From Sporosarcina sp. ANT_H38 (GTDB lineage Bacteria; Bacillota; Bacilli; Bacillales_A; Planococcaceae), in contig NZ_VOBC01000002.1 in NCBI RefSeq assembly GCF_008369195.1, positions 434,001 to 498,000 on the forward strand: 64,000 nucleotides of DNA. Reading direction: 5' to 3'. The first letter of the stretch is position 1; the number at the start of each line of letters is the position of its first letter. Under the pieces are notes generated by a model. That model saw only the letters and a list, made by a program, of their open reading frames with translations, did not search any database and had not been told where the DNA came from. A program made the position numbers and the translations under genes. This document shows, one piece after another, positions 8,356-17,445 of this stretch.

Positions 8356-9756
8356 GTGTTGAATCATTTAGAGACGCTTGACGGGTATTTCAAAGAAAAG
8401 CGGGATGAACATCTCGATCAATTAAAAGACTTCCTCCGCATTCCAAGCATCAGTGCTTTATCAGAACATAAAAACGATATGCAAAAGGCTGCAGAGTGGC
8501 TACTTACTTCATTCAAAACAGCAGGACTTGAAAACCTTTCAATCGATGAAACAGATGGACACCCGGTTGTCTACGCAGATTGGCTCCATGCCGAAGGTAA
8601 ACCAACAATTCTTATGTACGGTCATTATGACGTTCAACCGGTTGATCCATTAAATTTATGGGAAACGGGGCCATTCGAACCTGAAGTACGAGCTAACAAA
8701 TTGTATGCGCGCGGTGCCAGTGATGATAAAGGACAAGTATTCATGCATATCAAAGCCGTTGAAGCTCTTATGCAGAAGACGGGCGGTTTGCCGATCAATG
8801 TGAAATTCATTATCGAAGGTGAAGAAGAGATTGGCAGTCCAAACCTAGAAAAGTATATCGTGGCGAATAAAGACAAACTTGCAGCCGACATCATCGTCAT
8901 TTCCGATACAGGCATGCAGGGACCCGGACAACCGGCAGTTTGTTACGGACTTCGTGGTTTGTGCGGCGTTCAAATTGACGTTCAAGGAGCGAAAAGCGAC
9001 CTACACTCCGGCTTATATGGCGGAGGAGTTCAGAACCCTATACATGCACTTGCAGAGGTCCTTGCATCGTTCCGAGATCAAGAAGGAACGATTGCCATTG
9101 AAGGATTTTACGACAATGTCCGTCCTTTATTAGATGAAGAGCGCGAAGCCTACCAAGCGCTTGGATTCAACGAAGGGGAATTAAAAGAAGAAATCGGTGT
9201 GACGGAATTGTTCGGCGAAAAGGGATATTCGTATCTTGAACGTACATGGACTCGCCCAACACTCGAAGTTAACGGCATAGTTGGCGGTTTTTCAGGCGAA
9301 GGCATTAAAACAGTATTGCCAGCTGAAGCGAGCGCAAAAATCACATGCCGGTTAGTTCCAGATCAGGCTCCGGATGAAATCGTTGAAAAGTTGAAAGCGC
9401 ATATCGAGAAGCATAAACCCGTAGGTATAACTGTGAAAGTAACGGAATTCGATAAAGGGAAACCGTTCATCACGCCATTCGATCATCCTGCAATTCAAGC
9501 TGCAGGCCGGTCGTATCAAAAAGTATATAATGTTCCAACAGCCTATACACGCGGCGGCGGATCAATTCCTATCGTTGCGGCATTCGATGAAATCTTAGAA
9601 CTACCTGTCGTTTTGATGGGCTTCGGACTTGCGTCGGAAAACTTCCACGCACCTAACGAACACTTCCATTTAGAAAACTTTGACCAAGGATTGCGTGTTA
9701 TTGGGGATTATTATTATGAGATTGCCAGCTTTGAAAAAGATGAATTGAAAAAGTGA
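8356..9756 (+). CDS. M20 family dipeptidase
   Basis: 466-residue zinc-dependent exopeptidase of the M20 CNDP/PepV-like group; splits dipeptides in the cytosol. Metal and catalytic motifs: MYGHYDVQP (His90, Asp92), RGASDDKGQ (bridging Asp123), EGEEEIGS (Glu156-158), and HAPNEHFHLENF near the C-terminus (metal His). The lid domain lies between about residues 190 and 345. Full length for the family. The start is GTG at 8356, or TTG at 8359, which is better spaced (6 bases) from GAGGG. Monocistronic with its own terminator. Substrate range cannot be read from sequence; some relatives act on carnosine-like or Cys-Gly dipeptides. Confidence 0.93.
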   Translation: MLNHLETLDGYFKEKRDEHLDQLKDFLRIPSISALSEHKNDMQKAAEWLLTSFKTAGLENLSIDETDGHPVVYADWLHAEGKPTILMYGHYDVQPVDPLNLWETGPFEPEVRANKLYARGASDDKGQVFMHIKAVEALMQKTGGLPINVKFIIEGEEEIGSPNLEKYIVANKDKLAADIIVISDTGMQGPGQPAVCYGLRGLCGVQIDVQGAKSDLHSGLYGGGVQNPIHALAEVLASFRDQEGTIAIEGFYDNVRPLLDEEREAYQALGFNEGELKEEIGVTELFGEKGYSYLERTWTRPTLEVNGIVGGFSGEGIKTVLPAEASAKITCRLVPDQAPDEIVEKLKAHIEKHKPVGITVKVTEFDKGKPFITPFDHPAIQAAGRSYQKVYNVPTAYTRGGGSIPIVAAFDEILELPVVLMGFGLASENFHAPNEHFHLENFDQGLRVIGDYYYEIASFEKDELKK

Positions 9757-9763
9757 TAGTTTT

Positions 9764-9795
9764 GCCGGATTCTCAATGTGAGGATCCGGTTTTTA
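9764..9795 (+). terminator. Intrinsic terminator
   Basis: CCGGAT and ATCCGG arms around a loop with a small inner stem (CTCA/TGAG), followed by TTTTTATG. Lies just past the dipeptidase stop. Confidence 0.8.
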
Positions 9796-9845
9796 TGATT
9801 TCATCTCCCGCTAAGCAACGCTCGAGCTACTTAGTACCATTTTCT

Positions 9846-10589
9846 CGTCTATTGATTAACCATATATTTGTATAAAATACTGGTGAGAAGGGGTTGATAA
9901 CTTTTATTTTCACTAGACTATTTTCGGAACACTTTCGGCTAGCTATTCATGACAGATTTACTGAGGGGTCATAGTGTGGCAAGAAGTGACTCCGTCACTT
10001 CTTGCCACACTTTTTAGGGAGGAATTGTAGTTCATTCCTCCTTAGTAATCTTGTTGTAAATAGTTGCATGTAGCGTACCTACAATGTTCAAGTGGAAAAT
10101 GTAGTTGCTTTGGAAGAAAAGAATAGATGACATTCTATGGAGAGTGTAAGTGCCCGAAGATACAATTTCGGGCACTCTAGTACTTAGTACATTGTTTTCC
10201 TTGCTTACTTTTAGCAAAAATTATGTGTGACCTATTAGAAAGTGACAATTCTTAAAAATAGATAAGAAAAAACCATAGAGAAGGCATCAGCCGCCAAAAT
10301 TAAATCTTTGGCGGCTTTTCTCTATTTAAGAAGCAAGCTATTCTTTCATCCCAATAAGCTTCAGCACTCTGTGCACTTATGCTTTTGGATCGCGACGGAT
10401 GAAGGACAACCATACGATTACAGAAAAAATGTGTAGGGATGCGAAAAAGCCGCATCCCTACACATCCAGACATCTCGGTAATCGTACTAGAAGTCATTCA
10501 ATCCAAAGCAATCAAAAAGCAACTATACACGTAGCACCCAATAGATTATCAAATTATTCACTGTTTACTTTAGATAATCAACAGACGTG
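9846..10589 (+). repeat. Repeat R2, copy B: complete, about 745 bp, TIR-bounded
   Basis: The left end CGTCTATTGATTAACC and right end GATAATCAACAGACGTG form imperfect terminal inverted repeats. Inside are strong hairpins. H1 (9974-10010) has a 17-bp perfect stem, GTGTGGCAAGAAGTGAC, then TTTTT. A small GGAGGAAT/ATTCCTCC stem lies near 10018-10043. H2 (about 10150-10178) is AGTGCCCGAA. H3 (about 10275-10325) has AGCCGCCAAA inside an AGAGAA/TTCTCT outer stem. H4 (10430-10464) is TGTGTAGGGATGCG inside a TACGATTA/TAATCGTA outer stem. No ORF fills it; the short ones are not conserved between copies. Confidence 0.85.
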
Positions 10590-10611
10590 TTCTATTTTTG
10601 ATGCAGAACCG

Positions 10612-10650
10612 TAAAAAAGCCCGAATCGCATTATAGAATGCAATCCGAGC
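10612..10650 (-). terminator. Intrinsic terminator of the nitroreductase gene
   Basis: On the minus strand, GCTCGGATTGCATT pairs with AATGCGATTCGGGC (one internal mismatch) and is followed by TTTTTTACG. Confidence 0.85.
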
Positions 10651-10669
10651 AAAAATTACTCCAATACCA

Positions 10670-11260
10670 TTATGCTTCTTCTTCGATTTCCCGTCCGTAA
10701 TACGTGACAATCTCGTCAAGCGGTTTACGTGGGCGGGCCTTTGGTATTTCATCAAAATAACCGAACTGAAGCATACTGATAATCCGCTCGCCCTGTTTAA
10801 CACCAAGTTCTTCTCTGAACTTCGGGTTATCGAGGAAGCCAGGTGTTTTCCAGCATGTTCCGATTCCTTTATCCCACGCGAGAAGCTGAGTGTTCTGGAC
10901 GAACATGCTCGCCGCTGCATAATCTTCTAGACGTTCTTTTTGGCGCACATCTTCAGGAACAATAACAAATGCAACTGCACCCGGTCCTGTAAATTTCTTC
11001 ATTTGTTTCTCAAGATCTTCTTCCGAAAGTTCTTTCCACTTCGGAACGCCATATTCACGCAAAACCGCGAGGAATTTCACATATTCCTTATCAGCAGCTA
11101 CAACAAATCGCCACGGATTACGATTGCCATGGTTTGGCGCCCATGCTGCATCTTCAAGCATTTCAGCAATATTTTCCGGATCAACCGGCTGACCGTTAAA
11201 GTTCTTTATTGAACGACGAGAAATAATTGCGTCTCTGACAGATAAAGCTTGCTCATTCAT
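10670..11260 (-). CDS. Nitroreductase family oxidoreductase
   Basis: 196 residues, a compact FMN-dependent NAD(P)H nitroreductase-fold protein of the YdjA-like group. Evidence: the N-terminal RRSIKNFNGQPVDPE (RRS...F FMN-phosphate motif), AAWAPNHGNRNPWRFVV (substrate/FMN loop), and TCWKTPGFLDNPKFREELGV followed by ISMLQFGYFDE near the C-terminus. Expected to be a homodimer reducing nitro or quinone compounds; the physiological substrate is unknown. ATG start with AAAGGGG 9 bases upstream. Monocistronic. Confidence 0.92.
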   Translation of the reverse strand: MNEQALSVRDAIISRRSIKNFNGQPVDPENIAEMLEDAAWAPNHGNRNPWRFVVAADKEYVKFLAVLREYGVPKWKELSEEDLEKQMKKFTGPGAVAFVIVPEDVRQKERLEDYAAASMFVQNTQLLAWDKGIGTCWKTPGFLDNPKFREELGVKQGERIISMLQFGYFDEIPKARPRKPLDEIVTYYGREIEEEA

Positions 11261-11427
11261 TACTCATATCCCCTTTACACATACTCATGCCATTATACCT
11301 TATCTGTCCATTTTTAGCGAAGTCACCTGAAGACAGAAAAATATAATGTTTTCAAAATACAAGATTATTACTTTTCGTGGTATAGTAATAACAGAGTATA
11401 TTATAATAAAAAAGGATGATTTTATTC

Positions 11428-12273
11428 ATGACGAAAAAGCCTATTGCATGGATTGTGGACAGTACAGCCTACATTCCAGAAGAACTTAGCAACCACCCAG
11501 ACTTCTTTTCAGTACCTTTAAATATACATTTCGGTGAAAAACAATTTATTGATGGTGTGGACTTAAATCTACAACAACTTTACGAGAAAATAAAAAACAC
11601 AAAAGACTTCCCTAAATCTTCACAACCTTCGGCCGGCGTATTTGCTGAACGTTACAAGCTAATCGCTGAACAGTATGAACAAGCAATAGCTGTTCACGTG
11701 TCTTCTAAAATGAGTGGAACGCTTGCTTCTTCTATAGCTGGCGCTGAAATTGCGGGGTTCCCTGTTACTTTCATAGATTCACTTTCCCTATCCTATGGAG
11801 TCACAGGATTAATCGAAAAAGGCATGAAAATGCATGACGAAGGTGCATCTGTTCCAGAAATTGAAGCCCAGCTTAAGAAAACGGCTGGTACGATGCATAA
11901 CTATATCCTTATGGGACAACTTGAACAATTGTACAAAGGCGGCAGAATGAGCGCTGCACAATTTTATATTGGAAGCTTGTTGAAAGTAAAACCAATTGTC
12001 CACATTACGCCTGAAGGTGAATTGCAACCAATAGACAAAGTGCGTTCTGAGAAAAAAGCACTTCAATACCTGGTCGATAAAGTAGTCGCGGGCCACCATC
12101 CCAGCCGAAAGAAAATTCATGTAATGCAAGGCAATGTCTTGGAACAAGCAGAGCATTTGAAAACCCTTATCACGAAACAAATACCCGATCTCGAAGTGGA
12201 AATTGGAGATATTAGCTCCGTTCTCGCGGTTCACGCCGGCGAAGGAACACTCGCTGTTTTATGGTTTGACTGA
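11428..12273 (+). CDS. DegV family fatty-acid-binding protein
   Basis: About 281 residues. DegV/FakB-type proteins bind a fatty acid and present it to FakA kinase for phospholipid synthesis. Visible: AWIVDSTAYIPEEL at the N-terminus, PLNIHFGEKQFIDGVDL near residue 35, the loop FPKSSQPSAGVF, VSSKMSGTLASS near residue 95, YKGGRMSAAQFYIGSLLKVKPIV near 175-195, and a C-terminal HAGEGTLAVLWF. An ATG at 11416 is also in frame but sits directly on the AAAGGA SD; ATG 11428 is about 11-12 bases from it and gives the family-like start MTKKPIAWIVDS. Monocistronic, convergent with the next gene. Confidence 0.92.
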   Translation: MTKKPIAWIVDSTAYIPEELSNHPDFFSVPLNIHFGEKQFIDGVDLNLQQLYEKIKNTKDFPKSSQPSAGVFAERYKLIAEQYEQAIAVHVSSKMSGTLASSIAGAEIAGFPVTFIDSLSLSYGVTGLIEKGMKMHDEGASVPEIEAQLKKTAGTMHNYILMGQLEQLYKGGRMSAAQFYIGSLLKVKPIVHITPEGELQPIDKVRSEKKALQYLVDKVVAGHHPSRKKIHVMQGNVLEQAEHLKTLITKQIPDLEVEIGDISSVLAVHAGEGTLAVLWFD

Positions 12274-12391
12274 AGGAACAAAAGTCCAATCGCGTGTGCC
12301 TAGGAGCTAGATGTTGGAGTCTAGACGTAAAATCTCTAAGTTACAACTTTTCCAAAGTAGGAGACTTTATAATTCCCTAGAAAGTTAGAAA

Positions 12392-12426
12392 AGCAGTCCG
12401 TCTTTAGTTGACGGGCTGCTTTTTTA
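12392..12426. terminator. Bidirectional intrinsic terminator
   Basis: AGCAGTCCGTC and GACGGGCTGCT arms with a 7-base loop. TTTTTTA follows on the plus strand and TTTTCTAA on the minus strand. It separates the convergent DegV and amidase-domain genes. Confidence 0.85.
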
Positions 12427-12450
12427 CGATTACATGAGCAACCATAGTTA

Positions 12451-12936
12451 TTATGAAAACTGGTCGTTGATTTTAAAAAATACATACTTTGCATTTGGTG
12501 AAAACATATACGAATCCTTGTATGCCCAGTGACGGTGCTGCGCATCGAACGTATGAGCATTAACGAGTGGCTCTGATCCATCTTTTGCGGTGACGATGGT
12601 AGAATGATCGTACCTACCATCACCTTCAAAATCATAGGAGATGACATCCCCGAGCCCTAGCTCTTGAGCTGTTGAAACTTGTTTTGCTGTCAATCCTTTT
12701 TTAGAACCCGCTAAATACCAACGCAATGAATGTGACACCGACCAACTAAAACTCCACGTCCCTCCACGCAGCCACCAGCCACTTTGACGGTTCGGATACC
12801 CATGCATCGGCGCCCCTCCAGCAAGCAAGCACTGTGAGATAAAGTTCGTACAATCCACATCGAAAGCAGGAAATGCCGGATTGCGACTATCCCACCACTG
12901 GTTTGCATAGCGAACTGCCGCTTCCCTATTGTACAT
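12451..12936 (-). CDS. Amidase domain protein (Amidase_6 type)
   Basis: 161 residues, almost entirely one Amidase_6-like (putative papain-fold) domain. The catalytic Cys is in FDVDCTNFISQCLLAGG near residue 30. WWLRGGTWSFSWSVSHS precedes a His-containing block, GDVISYDFEGDGRYDHSTIV, near residues 110-130. The longest frame begins with TTG at 12975, but ATG 12936 has a far better SD (GTAAGGAGGG, about 7 bases away) and begins exactly at the domain, so I take that start. No signal peptide, unlike many relatives that act on the wall, so it may be cytosolic or spore-associated. Substrate unknown. Confidence 0.88.
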   Translation of the reverse strand: MYNREAAVRYANQWWDSRNPAFPAFDVDCTNFISQCLLAGGAPMHGYPNRQSGWWLRGGTWSFSWSVSHSLRWYLAGSKKGLTAKQVSTAQELGLGDVISYDFEGDGRYDHSTIVTAKDGSEPLVNAHTFDAQHRHWAYKDSYMFSPNAKYVFFKINDQFS

Positions 12937-13040
12937 TGTAAAATCCCTCCTTACGTCATCGTATGAAAAGGACAAAGTAGGAATGCATTTCTGAAGAATT
13001 GAAGCGCCTTTATTTAACCTAAAAAGTTCATTTTAATTTT

Positions 13041-13090
13041 AAAAAGCGCCAACCTTATGCAAGTAAATTGCATGGATTGGCGCTTTTTAG
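13041..13090 (-). terminator. Intrinsic terminator downstream of the antiporter gene
   Basis: AAAAAGCGCCAA and TTGGCGCTTTTT arms with an inner ATGCA/TGCAT stem. U-tracts lie on both sides, so it can work in either direction. Confidence 0.85.
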
Positions 13091-13196
13091 CTATTTCAAT
13101 AAACTTCAAATGCCAAAGAATCAGTGATTCAGCACTTTTGATAAAACAATTTCCTCGCCTCTTTACTCATCACTTTCACCCTTAACGGTGGCATCA

Positions 13197-15212
13197 TTAT
13201 TCTACATATTCGTATAAAACAACACTTTCCAAATAATTCAAAAAACGTCGAAGTTCTTTCGCTCCTACCGTATTAATGGCACCGTCCTCGACCATTTCTG
13301 AAATCTCTTTCCTCTGTACTTCAATAGCATTCAAGCATAGAATCTCCTTTTGTTCGTCTAAAATGGATTGTTCCATTTTTACTTTATGACGCAATTCTTT
13401 TTTATTCAAAAGGCGTTTATAATAATAAATCATATTGTGTAGAACTTCTGGTTGATCACTAATAGAAGCTCGTTCTTCCAAGTCAGCCAATACTTTCTCG
13501 AACGTAAATAGTTGAACTGCATCTTCCATCTCTTCAGCTTGTTCTAATTCTCGGTCACTTAAGCGCCTACGTTTCCATTCTCTCAGTTCTTGATAGAACC
13601 GTTGACGAATAAAGCGATTCACCCCGCTAGTTACCGCCTCTTCACGAATTGAAACCGACTTTTCAATATTTTTTAACGTAACCGCCTTCACTTGATGAAC
13701 ACTCATATATTCCTTCGCATATTTGCGCTCCAGCATTAAGGAATGTAATCTTTCCGCCTTCAGTTGCTCGTCATATTCGCGTAGCTCTTCCTCGTTTTTA
13801 TTTTTCGACTGTAGCATGTACAACATAAGTGTATATTCATTTAGTAACTCATAGACAATTGAAGCATTCTCTTCTGTTTTTTCCGAATTGATTTTCTGAA
13901 TAGCGCCCATAATCATGCGCTGCTTTTCATTATTTAAATCTAAAACCGTTGTATGTGCGCTCGCTTCATCTCTACTTAGGATAGGCAGGAATATCGTTGC
14001 CATAATAAGTGTCAATAAAATAACGCCTGCCGCCAAAAAGATAATAAGTGAGCGCTCTGGGAATAAATCGTTCGTTGATGTGAAAAATGGAATCGATAAT
14101 ACACCGACCATTGTAATCGTTCCACGGACACCTACTAAACTCGTCATTAGACTTGTTTTTAATGATGGTTTTTCTGACACATTTTTTAATATATAAAAAT
14201 CAAAGTAATTAATGCTATGCGACCACAAGAATCGTATACCAAGCACGACGAAACCTAATGCAAGGACATATCCTAACAACAACCAGTTACTCATCTGTTC
14301 ATTTTCCAGTAATGAACGCATTGCAGATGGAAGTGTTAGTCCTAATAGCAAGAAAATCAAGCCATTTAATACGAATGCGATAATTGACCAAATATTATCC
14401 GTCAACACCTGTTCCTGCGCTCTAAAGTTTTCTATACGCTCTTTAACAAGTGCATGGATAATTCCCGCTGCTACAACTGCTATAACACCTGAAGCATGGA
14501 ACACTTCCTCTGCAATGAAGAAAATAATAAATGGTGTTAAAACTTGTAGTAGTGAATGGAATACTACGTCGACAAACCCTCCTCTACGTAGAACATAGCG
14601 AAGCCAATTAATCGCAAGTCCAAGCCCGATACCAAGCAAAGCACCAACGATAAACATATACACAAAGTCTCCTGTAGCCTTTTGAACTGAAAAATAACCG
14701 GTTACAACCGCTAAAACAGCATAATTAAATGCAACCAGCCCTGAAGCATCATTGATTAAAGATTCCCCACGCACTAAATTCATAATATGAGTTGGAATAT
14801 GAATACGTTTCGCAATGCCATTTACAGCAACTGGATCCGTTGGCGATAAAATTGCCGCAAGCGCAAATGCTGCAGCTAAAGGAATTGCTGGAATCATCCA
14901 ATGCACAAACAATCCACCAAGTATCGTAGTTAAAAGCACTAAAATAATAGCATTCCCTAAAATGGATGCACGCATTTTCCACAATTCCTCTCGTGGAAAA
15001 TGAGCGCCTTCATTGTATAAGAGTGGTGCTATAAACAGTAGGAGAAACCATTCTGTCTCCACTTCAATTGTAAAATCTTTAAAAGCCAACGCAAAAATGA
15101 GTCCCACAATAATTTGGATTAATGCGGTAGGTAATATTGTCACGTAATTACCAATAACGTTTGTCAGAAGCAATAAGACTAGCAACATCAAGATACTCGT
15201 TAATAATTCCAT
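13197..15212 (-). CDS. nhaK: CPA1 family Na+(K+)/H+ antiporter, NhaK-like
   Basis: 671 residues, matching the length I recall for B. subtilis NhaK (YvgP). Residues 1 to about 400 hold 12 or so membrane segments with the CPA1 ion-site motifs AILSPTDPVAVN and ESLINDASGLVAFN; the two Asp residues are the expected cation/proton carriers. Residues from about 410 form a long charged cytoplasmic tail rich in Glu, Lys and Arg (LMLERKYAKEYMSVHQVKA and onward), likely regulatory. It exchanges internal Na+ or K+ for protons. ATG start with GAGGAG 8 bases upstream. Monocistronic. The symbol is by similarity; specificity is not provable here. Confidence 0.88.
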   Translation of the reverse strand: MELLTSILMLLVLLLLTNVIGNYVTILPTALIQIIVGLIFALAFKDFTIEVETEWFLLLFIAPLLYNEGAHFPREELWKMRASILGNAIILVLLTTILGGLFVHWMIPAIPLAAAFALAAILSPTDPVAVNGIAKRIHIPTHIMNLVRGESLINDASGLVAFNYAVLAVVTGYFSVQKATGDFVYMFIVGALLGIGLGLAINWLRYVLRRGGFVDVVFHSLLQVLTPFIIFFIAEEVFHASGVIAVVAAGIIHALVKERIENFRAQEQVLTDNIWSIIAFVLNGLIFLLLGLTLPSAMRSLLENEQMSNWLLLGYVLALGFVVLGIRFLWSHSINYFDFYILKNVSEKPSLKTSLMTSLVGVRGTITMVGVLSIPFFTSTNDLFPERSLIIFLAAGVILLTLIMATIFLPILSRDEASAHTTVLDLNNEKQRMIMGAIQKINSEKTEENASIVYELLNEYTLMLYMLQSKNKNEEELREYDEQLKAERLHSLMLERKYAKEYMSVHQVKAVTLKNIEKSVSIREEAVTSGVNRFIRQRFYQELREWKRRRLSDRELEQAEEMEDAVQLFTFEKVLADLEERASISDQPEVLHNMIYYYKRLLNKKELRHKVKMEQSILDEQKEILCLNAIEVQRKEISEMVEDGAINTVGAKELRRFLNYLESVVLYEYVE

Positions 15213-15618
15213 CCTGTTTTCTCCTCAACATTTTATCAATTCCAATAATCACGAACAAAGTTGTTATTTCTTTAAATGATGGGTATTTGTCAATATCGCT
15301 ATGTATATTAAAATAAGGCATTCAATTGAATACGCTTTTGCGCTCGGGGATGCCTCCCGCCTAGTTTAAATAGGTATCATTTTTTCAACATATTAAGATA
15401 AAAGGAAACACAATACAATCATGTGTTTCCTTTTACTCTACCATGAAATTCAAAAAAACTGTTAGCTCCTAACCTGGTTTCCGAAGAACAAGGTTACCGT
15501 ACAATCTTAATAATTAGATTAATTGCATGTTGCATTCCACTTTACTACTCGCTGCACGGAAGAAAATTTTGTGAAAAAAAAAGTGCCCAGATATACTGGA
15601 CACCCTTCGAAACCTATA
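15213..15618. other. Non-coding spacer with hairpin at 15400-15434
   Basis: Contains a perfect 13-bp inverted repeat, AAAAGGAAACACA / TGTGTTTCCTTTT, with a 9-base loop. It can act as a terminator in either direction, probably for transcription from the tRNA side. Nothing else recognised. Confidence 0.5.
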
Positions 15619-15691
15619 TGGAGCATAGGGGGCTCGAACCCCTGACCTTCACACTGCCAGCGTGACACTCTCCCAGCTGAGCTAATGCCCC
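15619..15691 (-). tRNA. tRNA-Ala (GGC anticodon)
   Basis: 73-nt cloverleaf on the minus strand. The acceptor GGGGCAT pairs with ATGCTCC (one G-T wobble), discriminator A. D-arm GCTC/GAGT, anticodon stem TCACG/TGTGA with loop CTGGCAG giving anticodon GGC (reads GCC/GCU codons). T-arm AGGGG TTCGAGC CCCCT. CCA is not encoded. A solitary tRNA gene outside any cluster. Confidence 0.95.
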
Positions 15692-15759
15692 GTATCTTTG
15701 ATATAATAAGAAGTATAGCAAGATGATTCGAAAAAGACAATAGGCAGGGGGAAGTCTAT

Positions 15760-16779
15760 ATGCAGCATGCAGAAAGAGAAATTACCGAACCCGTTGCGTT
15801 GTGTGACGACAAAGGGTTATTAAATCCAGAAGCAATCGGCTTCGCACGTCAGCCTTACATCCAGAGCAATCTCAAGAACCACTTCATGCGGAAGAAGAAG
15901 TGGAATTATTGGTGTGTGTACGGGGAAGATTTGTTATTTTCCGCAACGATTAGTCATCTCGATTATGCAGCTGTCTGCTTTGTCTATATTTTAAATTATG
16001 AAACACAACGATTTTATGAAAAGCAAATAACCATTCCATTTGGCCGCAATGTGAAGATGCCTGAAAACGTACTGGATGGCGTTAAATTCGTGAATGACAA
16101 CCTGACTGTCCAAATCATACATATTCAAGGCGAAACCCATTTGTCCGTAACAATTCCAGATTTTGATAATGAAGTACTGCATGCTGATTTCCATATTGGT
16201 CATCCAGTTAACGATGAATCGTTGAATGTTGTTATACCTAGGAGTAGGGACATTTTCCAGTTCACATCTAAGCACCATTCATTACCGACATCCGGGTTCG
16301 TTAAAATTGGTGACAAACGGTTTGATTTCAATCCAGATTATAGTTTTGCTGTTCTAGATTATGGACGGGGTATCTGGCCGCGAAAAGCAGAATGGAACTG
16401 GGCGATGGCATCACAGCGTCAAGGTAGTCAGCGCATCGGACTTAATTTCGGCGGTAAATGGACGGATGGCACAGGGATGACCGAGAATGCGGTTTTCGTT
16501 AATGGTTTGATGACAAAGATTCACGAGGATGTTCTGTTTACATATGACACTAAAAACTTCATGTTACCTTGGAAAATCCGGACGAAGTTTTCGAATACTG
16601 TCAACATAACATTTACACCTTTTTTCGAACGTGTCTCAATAACAAATGTCCGTCTCGTAAGTACGGAAGTCCATCAGGTAGTCGGTTATTTCAATGGTAC
16701 TGTACGCTTACATGATGGCTCCATTCTACAAATTCGTAACATGCTTGGCTCCTCTGAAGAACATATTGCGAAATGGTGA
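15760..16779 (+). CDS. DUF2804 domain protein
   Basis: 339 residues, one DUF2804 domain over the whole length. Recognised from RKKKWNYWCVYGEDLLFSATI near residues 45-65, VLDYGRGIWPRKAEWNWAMASQ near 205-225, and IGLNFGGKWTDGTGMTENAVFVNG near 230-250. No signal peptide or membrane helix; predicted beta-rich cytosolic protein. Family function is unknown; the fold resembles lipocalin/carotenoid-synthase-like barrels, which is weak inference. The SD AGGCAGGGGG lies upstream of the ATG. Followed by a terminator; divergent from the tRNA gene. Confidence 0.88.
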   Translation: MQHAEREITEPVALCDDKGLLNPEAIGFARQPYIQSNLKNHFMRKKKWNYWCVYGEDLLFSATISHLDYAAVCFVYILNYETQRFYEKQITIPFGRNVKMPENVLDGVKFVNDNLTVQIIHIQGETHLSVTIPDFDNEVLHADFHIGHPVNDESLNVVIPRSRDIFQFTSKHHSLPTSGFVKIGDKRFDFNPDYSFAVLDYGRGIWPRKAEWNWAMASQRQGSQRIGLNFGGKWTDGTGMTENAVFVNGLMTKIHEDVLFTYDTKNFMLPWKIRTKFSNTVNITFTPFFERVSITNVRLVSTEVHQVVGYFNGTVRLHDGSILQIRNMLGSSEEHIAKW

Positions 16780-16817
16780 CTAACACAATTGAATTTGCAC
16801 ATTATAATTACTTCTAC

Positions 16818-16843
16818 TAGCCGGCTAAAATGCCGGTTTTTTT
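16818..16843 (+). terminator. Intrinsic terminator
   Basis: AGCCGGC / GCCGG(T) short stem with a 6-base loop and TTTTTTT tail, after the DUF2804 gene. Confidence 0.8.
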
Positions 16844-16917
16844 ATTTGTATAATTATTTTGTTTAGAAAGTTAGTTTTTAGGCAAAATAATAGATAAGAC
16901 AACAGATCCGAAAGGCA

Positions 16918-17397
16918 GTGAGTGTTTTGAGAAAATTGAATGCAGTAGGTACAATTGTGATTACAGGTGCATTGCTAATGGGTGGATGTGGCAACTTCGG
17001 GGAAAATGCCGATAAACCAAACCGTGAAGAAGCAGTAATTATTAATGAAGACGAGAAAGTAGGTGGATCCATCGAAACTGGTGATGGATATGGGTTTACA
17101 TCATTCGATCTTGAAATTGATGTCGATGGCAAAGATGCAATTGATGCTGATTACGATGTAACCGAAAAAGCGGATGCCGATTATGAAAATAAACTAAAAA
17201 ACATCAAGCTAAAAGATAATAAAGCTATGGATGAGCTTAACAAAATGTTTATAGAAATTCGTATTACAAAAGATACACCCAAACAAGAAGTAATTGATAA
17301 CATTATTCAATGGTATGGGTTAGATACTTACTCGAAATTTGATCTTGAAGTTGACTTTGACGATGGTACTTTACTCGATATCGAAGACATAAAATAA
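16918..17397 (+). CDS. YusW-like lipoprotein
   Basis: 159 residues. The lipoprotein signal peptide has hydrophobic core VGTIVITGALL and lipobox LMGGC, so the mature N-terminus is Cys24 from the GTG start. A low-complexity acidic linker precedes a C-terminal domain (about 65-155) of the YusW type: SFDLEIDVDGKDAIDADYDV, IRITKDTPKQEVIDNII, KFDLEVDFDDGT. Strongly acidic, probably at the outer membrane face. The start is unclear: GTG 16918 is 2 bases from AAAGG, whereas TTG 16927 is 11 away and gives the cleaner start MRKLNAVG. Function unknown. Confidence 0.85.
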   Translation: MSVLRKLNAVGTIVITGALLMGGCGNFGENADKPNREEAVIINEDEKVGGSIETGDGYGFTSFDLEIDVDGKDAIDADYDVTEKADADYENKLKNIKLKDNKAMDELNKMFIEIRITKDTPKQEVIDNIIQWYGLDTYSKFDLEVDFDDGTLLDIEDIK

Positions 17398-17406
17398 TAG
17401 CAATGG

Positions 17407-17444
17407 AAAAGGCTACAAGGACACATTGTCCTTGTAGCCTTTTT
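17407..17444 (+). terminator. Intrinsic terminator
   Basis: A 17-bp perfect stem, AAAAGGCTACAAGGACA, with a CAT loop and TTTTT tail, after the lipoprotein gene. Confidence 0.9.
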
Positions 17445-17445
17445 A

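Noticed and set aside
10032..10217. Frame beginning MLKVSKE within R2, seen in similar form in copies A and C
   Set aside because: Recurs only because the repeat recurs. Substitutions between copies do not spare the protein, and stems explain the conservation.
10300..10497. 65-codon frame inside R2 copy B
   Set aside because: It reads through the H3/H4 hairpins and is not preserved in the other R2 copies; no SD.
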